This document shows positions 23,779 to 33,161 of a stretch of 64,000 bases of DNA, piece after piece. Below the pieces are notes generated by a model. It saw nothing but the letters and a program-made list of their open reading frames with translations. It ran no database searches and was not told where the DNA came from. Origin of the DNA: Tautonia rosea (GTDB taxonomy: Bacteria > Planctomycetota > Planctomycetia > Isosphaerales > Isosphaeraceae); NCBI RefSeq assembly GCF_012958305.1, contig NZ_JABBYO010000021.1, forward strand, positions 1-64,000. Reading direction: 5' to 3'. Numbering within the stretch: position 1 is the stretch's first letter; each line of letters begins with the position of its first letter. Position numbers and translations under genes: made by a program.

Positions 23779-25125
23779 ATGGACGGCACCGAACCGATCG
23801 AACGCGAGGGGTCGAGCTTGAGTTCGTCCGAACCGGACGAGCCGATCGCCTATGACCGTGTCGCTCACGACGAACACCCCCGCAACGACGCTCGGCAGCA
23901 ATTGCGCGCCGAGGAGGCCGAGCAGAAGATTCGGGACGGCGTGGCGATCAGCAATGCCGTCATCGTGGGTCGGCTTCGGCTGCGAGGAACGTTCGAGAAG
24001 GCGGTAAGGTTGCAGAATGTCGAGATCCCAAACCTGATCATTGACGGTGCGATCTTCGCCGACGAGGTCGTCTTCCGAAGCTGCCGCCTGAACCGGCCGA
24101 TCATCCAGCGGAAGACACGGTTCGAGGGCGGGCTGTCGATGCAGGGGAGCGAGATCTCCCGGGCGAAGTTCGACGACGTGAAGATTCAGGGGAAGGCGAA
24201 TTTCCAGAGCGTCCGATTCCGGAGCAAGCTGGATATTCTCCGCGTGCGATTCTTCGAGTCGGCGAACTTCTGGGAGGCACGGTTCGACGGCTGGGTCGAT
24301 TTCAAGATGTGCCGGTTTGACGGGGTGGCCGACTTCCGGAGCATTTGCGCCGACGAGGGCTTCACCTTCCGGATCTGCGACTTCGCCGGCGACTTCCTTT
24401 TCCGGGGGGCCAGCGTGGCGAAGAAGTGCGAGTTCAACGAGTCCAAGTTCCAGGGGATGATCGACTTCTCGAAAGCGAAGCTGCACGACTATGTGTATCT
24501 GGAATTGATCACGCTGGGCGAGGGTGCGCGGTTCGCCTTCTGGAACGCCGTGGCCGAGCGGGTGCAGGTGCGCCCCGATCAACTGCAAGGGCGGATCGCC
24601 AGCGAGTGCGAGAAGGATCACGCGAAGGCCATGTGCGAATATGGCCTGTTGAAGCGAAACTTCGAGGCCTTGCATCGTCATGAAGAGGAAGACTGGGCCT
24701 TCTATCACTTCAAGGTGAACGAGCGGCGATCGAAGCCGAGGACCTGGGCTCGCCCGTGGTCGAAGATGAGCCAGGCGTTTGAGTGGCTGGTGCTCGACCT
24801 GGGTTGCCGATACGGCACCAGCCCGTTTCGGACGGTGGCCGCCGCGGCGGTGATGATCATTGCGTTCAGTCTTGTGTACATGATGGGAGTTACGTTGCTG
24901 CCGCTCGAAGCGGGGAAGGTTCCCTTCGACGGCGAGCCGACGACGCTGGCCAACCGGGTCGTGATCGGGCTGGTGACGAGTGTTTCGGCCTTCACCGACG
25001 GACTGGGGAGCCTCCGAGAGACGGCAAAGGGGTGGATGAACCTGTTCCTGGTGGCCGAATCGCTGCTGGGGACGCTCGTCTGGGGCCTGTTCATCGTGGC
25101 CTTCAGCCGGAAGGTGATTCGCTGA
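23779..25125 (+). CDS. Pentapeptide-repeat-like protein fused to a two-helix channel-like domain
   Basis: About 448 residues from ATG 23779 (GAAGGA seven bases upstream). The first 60 residues are acidic and disordered. From about 60 to 250 is a right-handed quadrilateral helix of the pentapeptide type, with Phe/Leu recurring every fifth residue (for example FFESANFWEARFDGWVDF). A charged linker leads to two membrane helices, FRTVAAAAVMIIAFSLVYMM and LLGTLVWGLFIVAFSRKVIR, with a short re-entrant-like segment VTSVSAFTDG between them. This copies the layout of two-helix potassium channels, but the TVGYG filter is absent. Ion selectivity cannot be inferred. Confidence 0.8.
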   Translation: MDGTEPIEREGSSLSSSEPDEPIAYDRVAHDEHPRNDARQQLRAEEAEQKIRDGVAISNAVIVGRLRLRGTFEKAVRLQNVEIPNLIIDGAIFADEVVFRSCRLNRPIIQRKTRFEGGLSMQGSEISRAKFDDVKIQGKANFQSVRFRSKLDILRVRFFESANFWEARFDGWVDFKMCRFDGVADFRSICADEGFTFRICDFAGDFLFRGASVAKKCEFNESKFQGMIDFSKAKLHDYVYLELITLGEGARFAFWNAVAERVQVRPDQLQGRIASECEKDHAKAMCEYGLLKRNFEALHRHEEEDWAFYHFKVNERRSKPRTWARPWSKMSQAFEWLVLDLGCRYGTSPFRTVAAAAVMIIAFSLVYMMGVTLLPLEAGKVPFDGEPTTLANRVVIGLVTSVSAFTDGLGSLRETAKGWMNLFLVAESLLGTLVWGLFIVAFSRKVIR

Positions 25126-25130
25126 GCCAG

Positions 25131-25165
25131 GAGAGTCGGGAGGATGGGACGATCCTCCCGCTCTC
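25131..25165 (+). terminator. Hairpin after the pentapeptide/channel gene
   Basis: GAGAG-CGGGAGGAT (25131-25145, one bulged T) pairs with ATCCTCCCG-CTCTC (25152-25165), loop GGGACG. It begins six bases after the stop and is not followed by a T-run. Confidence 0.55.
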
Positions 25166-25229
25166 GGCAGTTCGCTCGGATGAGGATAGAATCCGACGTG
25201 TCTCGATCTGCCATCGTTGGGGGAGCCTC

Positions 25230-25539
25230 ATGGCCCCGATCACCTACCCCCACCTCATTAGAAACTCCCGAAGGAACTCCAATCATTGAGGGGACGCGCA
25301 TCTAGGTCCTGTTCATCGCCCGCGAACGGTTCGCCGGGAAGGATACCGACACCATCCAGCGTCTCCTTCCCGACCTGACGCTGGGTCAAATTCATTCGGC
25401 CCTGGTGTATGATGACGACCATCAAACGGTGATGGACGAGGAGATTGCGCGGCGAGATCGGATGTTCGAGCAGCGGAAGGCCGAGGCGACCGAGTCTCCT
25501 CTGAAGCGGAAGCTCAAGGACCGAGGATTGATTCCGTGA
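25230..25539 (+). pseudogene. Broken DUF433-family gene (antitoxin-like)
   Basis: From ATG 25230 the frame reads MAPITYPHLIRN and stops early, but shifting by one base near 25262 restores TPEGTPIIEGTRI, the hallmark of DUF433 proteins (winged-helix, VapB/ParD-like antitoxins). Right after it is an in-frame TAG (25303-25305), and the same frame then continues as VLFIARERFAGKDTDTIQRL, LLPDLTLGQIHSALVYD and a charged helix to TGA at 25537-25539, a normal DUF433 end. So one frameshift and one nonsense codon interrupt an otherwise complete gene. TAGAAT at 25187-25192 and GGGGGAG before the ATG look like old expression signals. No toxin partner is adjacent. Confidence 0.75.
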
Positions 25540-25685
25540 ACCTCCGGCTGTAGCTCGATCATCATGTCCCGTCTGCCGAGGCCGGGTTGATCAGGAACCT
25601 CCGAACCCGAGAACCGGGCGGTGTGTCTGGAGCGGATTGACGAATCGGCGAGCAAACGGGATCGGGGCAACGAGGAGGCAGGAAG

Positions 25686-27116
25686 ATGGATCGGCTCGGG
25701 TCGAGGCGGGGAAGGACCCGAGGGGCCTTCGTTCAGAAGGTGCGCGACGGGCTGGCGGTGGAGCTGCCGCCGATGATCCGGCTGGCCGGGCCGGTGGTGC
25801 TGGCCGAGCTGGGATGGATGGGCATGGGACTGGTCGACACGATGTTCGTCGGCCGGCTCAGCGCCGAGGCGATCGGGGCGGTCGGCATCGGCCACGCGGT
25901 CTTCTTCGTGACGACGATCGCGGGCATGGGGTTGTTGCTCGGGCTTGATACCTTGATCTCGCACGCCTTCGGCGCGGGGCGGCTCGACGAGTGCCGGAAG
26001 TGGCTTCGGCACGGGATTTATCTGGCCCTGATCCTTTGTCCGCCCTTGATGCTGGTTTGCTGGCTCGCGGGGGGGCAACTGGAGCGGATCGGGATTGAAG
26101 CGGCCGTCCGTCCCGAGGCGGAAACGTACGTCCGGTTGGTGACGCTTAGCCTGCCGCCCTTGCTGCTCTACACGGCCTTTCGGCGGTACTTGCAGGCGCA
26201 GAACCGGACGGGGGCGATCGTCTTTGCGCTGGTGTCGGCCAATCTGGTGAATCTGGTCGTCAACTGGCTCCTGATCTTCGGCAACCTCGGCTTCCCGAAG
26301 CTCGGCGTGGCCGGGGCGGCCTGGGCAACGGTGATCTCGCGAGGGTGGATGGCCCTGGTCCTGCTGCTGGAAATCGTTCGGATCGATCGGAAGCTTGGCC
26401 CGGAGGCCTGGCGAGGCGGCTGGAGGCCCGAGCGGCGTCGGTTCCGGTCGCTGGTGACGCTCGGCTTGCCGGTGGCCGGTCAGTTGATCCTGGAGATGGG
26501 GGCGTTTGCGACGGCGACGTTCCTGATCGGCCGGCTTGATCCGGCGTCGCTGGCGGCGCATCAGATTGCCCTGAACGTGGCGAGCCTGACGTTCATGGTG
26601 CCGCTCGGGATCAGCTCGGCCGCAGCGGTGCGGGTGGGTCAGGCGATCGGCCGAAAAGACCCGCGCGGAGCGGGCCGCGCGGGGTGGTCGGCATTGGCGC
26701 TGGGGACGGCGTTCATGACGGTTGCGGCGGTCACGTTCGTGCTGGTGCCGAGGGGGATTCTCTCGATCTTCACCGATCAAGCCGGGGTGATCGCCGTTGG
26801 GGTGGTCCTGCTCTGGGTCGCGGCGGTGTTCCAGTTGTTCGACGGGGTGCAGGTGATCGCGACCGGAGCGCTCCGCGGCTCGGGAGACACCCGCACGCCG
26901 ATGCTCGCCAACCTCGCCGCGCACTGGGCGATCGGCCTGCCGATCGGGGTCGGGCTGTGCTTCGGCCTGCGGGTGGGAGTGATCGGCATGTGGATTGGGC
27001 TGTCGGTCGGCCTGATCGTGGCGGGGGTGCTGTTGCTCTGGGCCTGGTCGCGGAGGGTGGCGGGAATGCTGCCCGAGTGTTCCGAGGTCCAGGAATCGCT
27101 GACGGTGGAAGTGTGA
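25686..27116 (+). CDS. MATE-family multidrug/sodium antiporter
   Basis: 476 residues with about 12 membrane helices in two similar halves. The N-terminal half has ELPPMIRLAGPVVLAELGWM and LVDTMFVGRLSAEAIGAVGI, the MatE-domain opening in which VDT-x-FVG is typical; the second half repeats the pattern with GLPVAGQLILEMGAFATATF and FQLFDGVQVIATGALRGSGD. These exporters move cationic drugs or metabolites out using sodium or proton gradients. GAGGAGG just before ATG 25686 fixes the start. Closest in layout to the NorM type. It stands alone, following the broken DUF433 gene. Confidence 0.9.
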   Translation: MDRLGSRRGRTRGAFVQKVRDGLAVELPPMIRLAGPVVLAELGWMGMGLVDTMFVGRLSAEAIGAVGIGHAVFFVTTIAGMGLLLGLDTLISHAFGAGRLDECRKWLRHGIYLALILCPPLMLVCWLAGGQLERIGIEAAVRPEAETYVRLVTLSLPPLLLYTAFRRYLQAQNRTGAIVFALVSANLVNLVVNWLLIFGNLGFPKLGVAGAAWATVISRGWMALVLLLEIVRIDRKLGPEAWRGGWRPERRRFRSLVTLGLPVAGQLILEMGAFATATFLIGRLDPASLAAHQIALNVASLTFMVPLGISSAAAVRVGQAIGRKDPRGAGRAGWSALALGTAFMTVAAVTFVLVPRGILSIFTDQAGVIAVGVVLLWVAAVFQLFDGVQVIATGALRGSGDTRTPMLANLAAHWAIGLPIGVGLCFGLRVGVIGMWIGLSVGLIVAGVLLLWAWSRRVAGMLPECSEVQESLTVEV

Positions 27117-27745
27117 GCAGAAGGGGAAGGCGTCCATTCCGAATCGCTTCAGACGATTCCGAGACGGTGGCGAGATGGTCGTGTCACGGTTCAACTCCGT
27201 CCGGCTCATCGCGTCGCGACCGAACCGTGCCGCCATCGCTTGCCGCGGGCGTTCCAGGTTCTGGAGATCCGACTCAAGGGCCCGGATCGTCACCCGAGAT
27301 GCTGGCACGCAACCGCAAAACCCTCGCGTGCCAATCTTTCAATAACACGAATGCCAACAAATAGAAAACTCGATCCTATTTTCGCATTTGATAACGGCAT
27401 CGACCCTGTGAGGTCGTTTGCGGTTGAGGCCAATTGCCAGCGTCATGCTGAGATCGTCCTGGGCGTTGTCCCTCCTGCTCGACTCCGCACCGGGGAGGGT
27501 TCGGGCGGTTAGACGCGGGATCCAGGTCGCGGCACGGGGTATCATAGGAATCAATCGGACCAAGATCTCTACGTTAAGCGAATCGCACGATGTTCGTGCA
27601 AGCGCAAGAGGTCACGCGCTCGATCTTCACCGACGAAGCCGACTCGATTCCGCTACCCCCCCCGACGGAGGAACTCCTGGTCTGACCCATCCCCACCCCC
27701 GGCTGCACCGGAATTCCGTCGTCGAGTTACGATCGGAGGTGCGAC
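27117..27745 (+). other. 629-nt gap without a recognisable gene
   Basis: Base composition dips around 27330-27410 where A/T runs occur, then returns to GC-rich. Short frames on both strands lack ribosome-binding sites and family features. A small stem GCACGA/TCGTGC lies near 27588. I see no tRNA fold, repeat copy or gene remnant that can be named. Confidence 0.45.
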
Positions 27746-29293
27746 GTGAGCACGCACGATCAGCAATCCATGGTGGCCCTCCGGCCTGGGCTGCTCGCAG
27801 ACGCCGGAGGGATCTGTGACGCATCTGACGCCCTCCAGGAGTTGGTTGACTCGACCGCCCCGTATGGGACAGTGGAACTCCCCCCGGGGGTATATCTGCT
27901 GGGCCGGCCGCTTGTCATTTCCAGGCCCCTCACCCTGACGACCCGAGGCCGGGCCGATTCCAATGAGCCCATCGCCTCGGCCTTCTCTGCATCGTACAAC
28001 CCGAGACACTTCGCCACCCTAAAGGCCGCCCCGACGCTGCTCTTTCGCGATCCCCGGCGGCTCCGCGACCAGCACGAGGGGCTGCTTTGCATCCGACCGT
28101 CGGAGCATGAAGACCTGCTTGCCGATGTCCAGATTCACCACCTGATCTTCGACGGTAATGCTCGGGCTCGGCGGGAGGCAGCGGGGGATTGTCGTACCTG
28201 CGACCAGTTCAACTGCGCCAACGTCAACGCCCAGCGCTGCCGGAACCTCGAGTTTCGTCATAACGTCTCGATCGACGGTTGTACGGGGGGCAACGATCCC
28301 TACGCGAACCTCTTCATCGATACTCCGGGCCTGTGGCTCTACGGCAACCTCTTTTCCAGGCATGGAGACGTGCCCATCGGCTGGCAGGCTCCGAGCTACC
28401 TGAGCAGCACCACGGTCCACCAGTTGGCGACCAACAGTCTGGAAATCCAGGCCAACTCCGGCGATGTCCCCGACCTCTGGATCGCCGACAACCTGGTGTT
28501 CGATCCTTCGAACCTCGGCATCGTGCTTCGACCGGGCACTGACAGAACAATCACCGGAGAGGTCACTCGCAACGAGATCAAACAACAGCGCAACATGAAC
28601 TGGGGGGCGGCCCTCTTGCTCTACGGCCAAGGCTCGTTCGGCGACGGGACCCGTCAGGATTCGCGAAACACCTTGCTCGTCCACCACAATCGGATCGACG
28701 GCAACTCCGCCGGCGCGACGATCCCGGGGACGCGCACACGACTCCGCATGGCACCGTTCGGGATCCAGATCGGCACCCGTCCGTACGGCCCGGCCCCCGA
28801 CGTCCTGGCATGGCGGGTGGAGGGGGGGCGGATCTTCGCGAATTTCATCGACAATACTCAGGTTGGCATTAATGTCGATGGCGCGGGAACGGTCAGTGCC
28901 CCGGTGGTCGTCGTTGATAATGAGACTGGCCCGGGGGTCGGGTTGGCCTTCAACAAGGCTCCCAGGCTCGACGGCCCGTGCTCCGGCAATGTGGTGCTCG
29001 CGAACGAATCGCTCGAGACCGAAGCGGGGTTCACCCGGCAAACCGGCCCGCTGGTCCTCTCTGCCGATGAGGATCGGCAGCTAGAAGGCTGGGGATCGGT
29101 CCCCACACACGAGCAATGCGCCTGGGGATGTTGTCCGGCCCTGATTGCAGTCGCTCCCAAACCGATCGGCCCCGTCGTCGCTGATCTCGGCGTCTTCGGA
29201 TCAATGGCCATCGTCCGCAGACGACCCCTCGGACGGCTCTTCTCGCGGGGACGCAGGGCACTTCGGGCGCTGCTGCGTCGAGATCGCCGATGA
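27746..29293 (+). CDS. Right-handed beta-helix (pectate-lyase-like) protein
   Basis: 515 residues starting at GTG 27746, with GGAGG six bases upstream. It opens with ALQELVDSTAPYGTVELPPG, the standard first turn of parallel beta-helix proteins, followed by VYLLGRPLVISRPLTLTTRG. Later coils carry repeated N-x-(V/I) turns such as LWIADNLVFDPSNLGIVLRP and NTLLVHHNRIDGNSAG. Three cysteine-rich spots (CRTCDQFNCANVNAQRC; CTGG; CAWGCCPAL) are unusual. There is no clear signal peptide, so it may be cytoplasmic or use another route. Likely a carbohydrate-binding or -cleaving fold, but no catalytic residues can be identified. Confidence 0.78.
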   Translation: MSTHDQQSMVALRPGLLADAGGICDASDALQELVDSTAPYGTVELPPGVYLLGRPLVISRPLTLTTRGRADSNEPIASAFSASYNPRHFATLKAAPTLLFRDPRRLRDQHEGLLCIRPSEHEDLLADVQIHHLIFDGNARARREAAGDCRTCDQFNCANVNAQRCRNLEFRHNVSIDGCTGGNDPYANLFIDTPGLWLYGNLFSRHGDVPIGWQAPSYLSSTTVHQLATNSLEIQANSGDVPDLWIADNLVFDPSNLGIVLRPGTDRTITGEVTRNEIKQQRNMNWGAALLLYGQGSFGDGTRQDSRNTLLVHHNRIDGNSAGATIPGTRTRLRMAPFGIQIGTRPYGPAPDVLAWRVEGGRIFANFIDNTQVGINVDGAGTVSAPVVVVDNETGPGVGLAFNKAPRLDGPCSGNVVLANESLETEAGFTRQTGPLVLSADEDRQLEGWGSVPTHEQCAWGCCPALIAVAPKPIGPVVADLGVFGSMAIVRRRPLGRLFSRGRRALRALLRRDRR

Positions 29294-29449
29294 CCGGACG
29301 CCCGACCGCCGGAGCACAGGCCGGCTATCCCGGAATGTCCAATCCCGATCGATGGGAGGAGATGGGTCATCTGGTCAGGCCCGCCCAGCCGCGATAGCAT
29401 GAAACCCTCGCGTCGTCAGGAGACGGCGGGCGGCAGGGGTGAGGAGACG

Positions 29450-32400
29450 ATGGAGAGCAGGGCGGGCGGTGGTCGGGGGATGTCGCTGGACGAGCTGAAG
29501 CAGGCGATGCGGGCGGCCGACCCGAACGCCTTGCTCGTGCCCCCGCGCATTCTGAGACGGGTCATCAAGCACGATCGGAAGATGGCCTCGCTCGGGTTGC
29601 AGGTCCCGCACCGAAAGACGTACGTGCTCGACGCCAACACGGCCACCAGCATCCTGGAACGGGATGAGTTGGGGCTTGATGTCGAGGCCGAGGCCGCCCT
29701 GACCGGATCGGTGATCCTGCTGGCCGAGCCCCCTCCGGAACGCCTGGCGACCATGACGCGCGGCCAGGTCTTGCTGCGCTACTGGCGGATGCTCTTTCAC
29801 GCCCGGATCGACGAGGAACTGGAGCACCAGCGCCGTTCGGGCTCCCTCTCCGACGCGGTCTTGCGGAGCCGGGTCGATCGGATCGGCCAGACCATCTTCG
29901 ACGAGGCCCGGATGGTCCTCCGGCTCGAAGACTATCTGCTGCCACCGCGCGACCTGTGGGAAGTGTATCGAGAATTCGCGGCGGTTTACCTGGAGCTGCG
30001 CCACTTCGCGCCGCGATTGCTCGGCTCGTACTTCCCGGCGATCGAGGATCGTGAGGCGGTCGACGCCGTGCTGGCCGAGGATGTCAACGCACCGGCCTTG
30101 TTTGATCGGACCCGGCCTCCGGGAGCCCCCGAACCGGCTGCGCTGGGGGCCTTGATCGAGGCGGCGGCCGACGAGCCACCGCCGCCGGACGAGGCGGTCG
30201 GCACCTGTCCGCTGCCTGCCACGAAGCCGGCCCGGAGGCTGGCCGAGCAGCTTGTTCGGCGGTCGGAACGGTCGGAACGACGCGGGAATGTGGTGCGAGC
30301 AGCCATTCAGCTTGCCCGATCGTCGAAGTTCATCGACCCGCTTGGCCCCCCCTCGGCCTCTGATCCGTGGACCAGGGCCCGAGCCGCCCTGGGTGTGCTG
30401 GGAGAGCGACTGGTCGAGGCGTTGGGACTCGATCCGAACGAGGCCGACGACTGGCGGCGTGCCTTGCCTGCCCTGCTGGCTCCGGCGTCGGAGGGGATCT
30501 GGGCGGTCGAGGCTCGGCTCTTGTTCGACCTGCAAAAGCTTTGTGTCGATTATGAACGGCCGATCTACACGGTGGATCTGGTCGAGTGGTTTTTGACGTT
30601 TGGGCGTCGGCCGATCAAGCGATTGTTGCCGCATCAGCGCGAGCTGCTGGCGGTCAAGCACTTGCGGTCGGCTCACCGTCGCCTGCGGCACGCTCGAATT
30701 TCCGATCCCGACCGTCGACGGCTGGCTCACCTGATCTCGGGGGCCTTGCACCGCGCCGAGGTCACGCTGCGCGACCAGTGCCGCGAGCCCCTGGCCGACT
30801 CGCTCCGCCAGACCGGCTTGCACCCTCGGTCGGTGGCCGAACAGGTTTCGTTTGACAAGTCGGTGGAGGAGCTGCTCGACAAGGTGGTGGAGCAAGGGTT
30901 CTTGACCATGAGCGACCTGCGCGACGCGGTCGCGAGGAATCACGTCAAGCTGCCTGACCTGTCGGGAGCCCAGGAATTTTTCAAAGGGGACCGCCTCTTA
31001 AAAGCCAATCGCCGGATGGCCGTCTCGCTCGACGGGATTTACCGCCGGGGAGAGGTTTACCTGAGGTGGTTGCAGCGGTTCAGCTCGCTGGCGTTTGGCA
31101 CGCCGGTCGGCCGGTTTCTGATGAATTACGTCGTCCTGCCCTTTGGCGGGGCGTTCGTGGTGCTGTTCTTCGTGGACCACCTGTTTGCGGTCGTGACCAA
31201 GCAGCTCGGGTACGGCGAGGACCCGGAGAAGGCGGCCGAGGCGGCCGAGCTGTTGGTAGCCGGGGCAGGGGGGCTGATCGAAGCGATTGAGACGACCGCT
31301 GCGACGGCCATGACCGGATCGGGCGCGGGCCTGGGAGCGGCTGTCGCACGGTTCAGTGAGACTGCCGCTGAGGAGACCTCGGTCTTCGCCGCCGAGGAGC
31401 TTCTGAGCCTTCGCCGAGAGGCCGAAGCCGCCGGCACGCTCGACGTGGGGGACCACTCCGGCGGCTTGCACCTGATTCCGCACGACCTGGAAGCCTGGGT
31501 CTGGGTGACGCTCGTCTCGGGCGCCTTCCTGATGGGCCTGATCCACTTGCCCTGGTTCCGCCGCCAGGTGGTCCGGCTCTTGCGAGCCTTTTACGAGGTG
31601 GCCAGGGGGGTGCTCTTTGATTTCCCCCGCTGGATCTTCCGCCAGCATTACATTCGGCTCTTGATCAGCACGAGGAGCTTTCAACTGCTCTGGCGGATGC
31701 TGGTCAAGCCGATCGGCCCGGCGTTGCTGCTCTGGCTGGTCCTGGGGCTGATCGGCGTGAACCCCGAACAGGCCCGCACGATGACCATTGGCATGTTCAT
31801 CGCGTTCGGCCTGGTCTTGAATCTGAGGGTGGGGCGGGACATGGAGGAAATCACCTCCGATTACCTCGTCCGGACCTGGCGGGTGATTCGGGTGAACATT
31901 TTCGGCGACCTGTTCCGCTTCATCATGGACTTCTTCGCCAGGGTCCTCGAATACGTCGACCGCCTGCTCTACACGGTGGACGAGTGGCTCAGGTTCCGAG
32001 GGGGAGAGAGCCGTGTCTCGGCCGTGATCAAGGCGATTCTGGGGGTCTTCTGGTTCTGCATGACCTATGCCGTGCGGTTCATCATCAACCTGCTGGTCGA
32101 GCCGCAGGTGAACCCGATCAAGCACTTTCCGGTGGTGACCGTCTCGCATAAGATCATGGCCCCCTTGTTGATTCTGATGATTCCGCCGCTGGCCGAGGCG
32201 CTTGACGACAAGGAGCTGGCGACGACGATCTGGTTCTTCACGCAGTTGCTCTTGCCGGGAGTGTTCGGCTTCCTCGTCTGGGAGTTGAAGGAGAACTGGC
32301 GGCTGTACGACGCGAACCGACCGAGGTACGTGCCTCGGGTGCTCGTCGGCAGCCACGGCGAGTCGATGTCGCGCTTGCTTCGCCCTGGATTTCATTCGGG

Positions 32401-33151
32401 AACCCTGCCACGGACCTTCCGCCGGATGCGCCGGGCCGCTCGCAAACGGACCCGGTTGCCGGAGTTTGAGGTCCGGCTGGAACGGCTCCGCGAGCATCGC
32501 CACCACGTCGAGGAATCGGTCGCGCACTTCATCGAGCGCGAACTGGTGAACCTGCTCGCTCATACCCGGGCCTGGGAAGACCTGGAGATCGAGATTGCCG
32601 GGGTCGAATCGAGCTCGAACCGGATTCGGGTCTCTCTGCGGGTGACCGAGCTGGGAGACGAGCCGCTGGTCCTCATCTTCGAACATGCGTCGGGCTGGAT
32701 CCTGACGAACGTGGCCGCGCCGGACTGGGTTGAGCAGCTTTCCGACGACCGCCGCCGGGTGCTTCAGGCCGCGCTGGCGGGGCTGAACCAGATGGCCGGC
32801 GTCGAGCTGTCGATCCCTCAGGTGCAGCACGTTTTGCCGCCCGAGGTCCGCTCGTTCAGCTTCTCCGACGAGGGGCTGGTCGTCTGGGTTGGCGACCGCT
32901 TTCAGACCGAGGCCACCTACGACCTGACCGCCGAGACGCGATTGCTCTACCCCTCGGTCACCGGCCCTCGGCCGGTCCCCCCTCTGCCGACGATCGAGGC
33001 CGATCGCCTCTTGCTCGACCACGACCCGATCACCTGGGCCCGCTGGGTCGAGACCTGGGAAGCCGAACGGGATGGCCAATCCCCTGCCGAACCCTTCCGC
33101 CGCGCCTTCCGCATGCTCGCTGATCCTGAACCGAGTCAGGCACCGGCCTGA
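29450..33151 (+). CDS. Very large multi-pass membrane protein of unknown function
   Basis: About 1233 residues from ATG 29450, chosen because GAGGAG lies just before it; ATG 29399 (no ribosome-binding site) and ATG 29480 are alternatives. The first 540 residues are soluble, helical and highly charged. Then follow seven or so membrane segments, including FLMNYVVLPFGGAFVVLFFV, WVWVTLVSGAFLMGLIHLPW, LVKPIGPALLLWLVLGLIGV, MTIGMFIAFGLVLNL and AVIKAILGVFWFCMTYAVRF, and a final soluble 240-residue part. No enzyme motif is seen. Its architecture fits a planctomycete-specific structural or transport protein. It converges with the small membrane protein gene 10 nt away. Confidence 0.85.
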   Translation: MESRAGGGRGMSLDELKQAMRAADPNALLVPPRILRRVIKHDRKMASLGLQVPHRKTYVLDANTATSILERDELGLDVEAEAALTGSVILLAEPPPERLATMTRGQVLLRYWRMLFHARIDEELEHQRRSGSLSDAVLRSRVDRIGQTIFDEARMVLRLEDYLLPPRDLWEVYREFAAVYLELRHFAPRLLGSYFPAIEDREAVDAVLAEDVNAPALFDRTRPPGAPEPAALGALIEAAADEPPPPDEAVGTCPLPATKPARRLAEQLVRRSERSERRGNVVRAAIQLARSSKFIDPLGPPSASDPWTRARAALGVLGERLVEALGLDPNEADDWRRALPALLAPASEGIWAVEARLLFDLQKLCVDYERPIYTVDLVEWFLTFGRRPIKRLLPHQRELLAVKHLRSAHRRLRHARISDPDRRRLAHLISGALHRAEVTLRDQCREPLADSLRQTGLHPRSVAEQVSFDKSVEELLDKVVEQGFLTMSDLRDAVARNHVKLPDLSGAQEFFKGDRLLKANRRMAVSLDGIYRRGEVYLRWLQRFSSLAFGTPVGRFLMNYVVLPFGGAFVVLFFVDHLFAVVTKQLGYGEDPEKAAEAAELLVAGAGGLIEAIETTAATAMTGSGAGLGAAVARFSETAAEETSVFAAEELLSLRREAEAAGTLDVGDHSGGLHLIPHDLEAWVWVTLVSGAFLMGLIHLPWFRRQVVRLLRAFYEVARGVLFDFPRWIFRQHYIRLLISTRSFQLLWRMLVKPIGPALLLWLVLGLIGVNPEQARTMTIGMFIAFGLVLNLRVGRDMEEITSDYLVRTWRVIRVNIFGDLFRFIMDFFARVLEYVDRLLYTVDEWLRFRGGESRVSAVIKAILGVFWFCMTYAVRFIINLLVEPQVNPIKHFPVVTVSHKIMAPLLILMIPPLAEALDDKELATTIWFFTQLLLPGVFGFLVWELKENWRLYDANRPRYVPRVLVGSHGESMSRLLRPGFHSGTLPRTFRRMRRAARKRTRLPEFEVRLERLREHRHHVEESVAHFIERELVNLLAHTRAWEDLEIEIAGVESSSNRIRVSLRVTELGDEPLVLIFEHASGWILTNVAAPDWVEQLSDDRRRVLQAALAGLNQMAGVELSIPQVQHVLPPEVRSFSFSDEGLVVWVGDRFQTEATYDLTAETRLLYPSVTGPRPVPPLPTIEADRLLLDHDPITWARWVETWEAERDGQSPAEPFRRAFRMLADPEPSQAPA

Positions 33152-33161
33152 GCGGTTACCT

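Noticed and set aside
27339-27563. Minus-strand frame of 74 codons in the gap after the MATE gene
   Set aside because: No ribosome-binding site, no recognisable domain and composition like the surrounding intergenic sequence.
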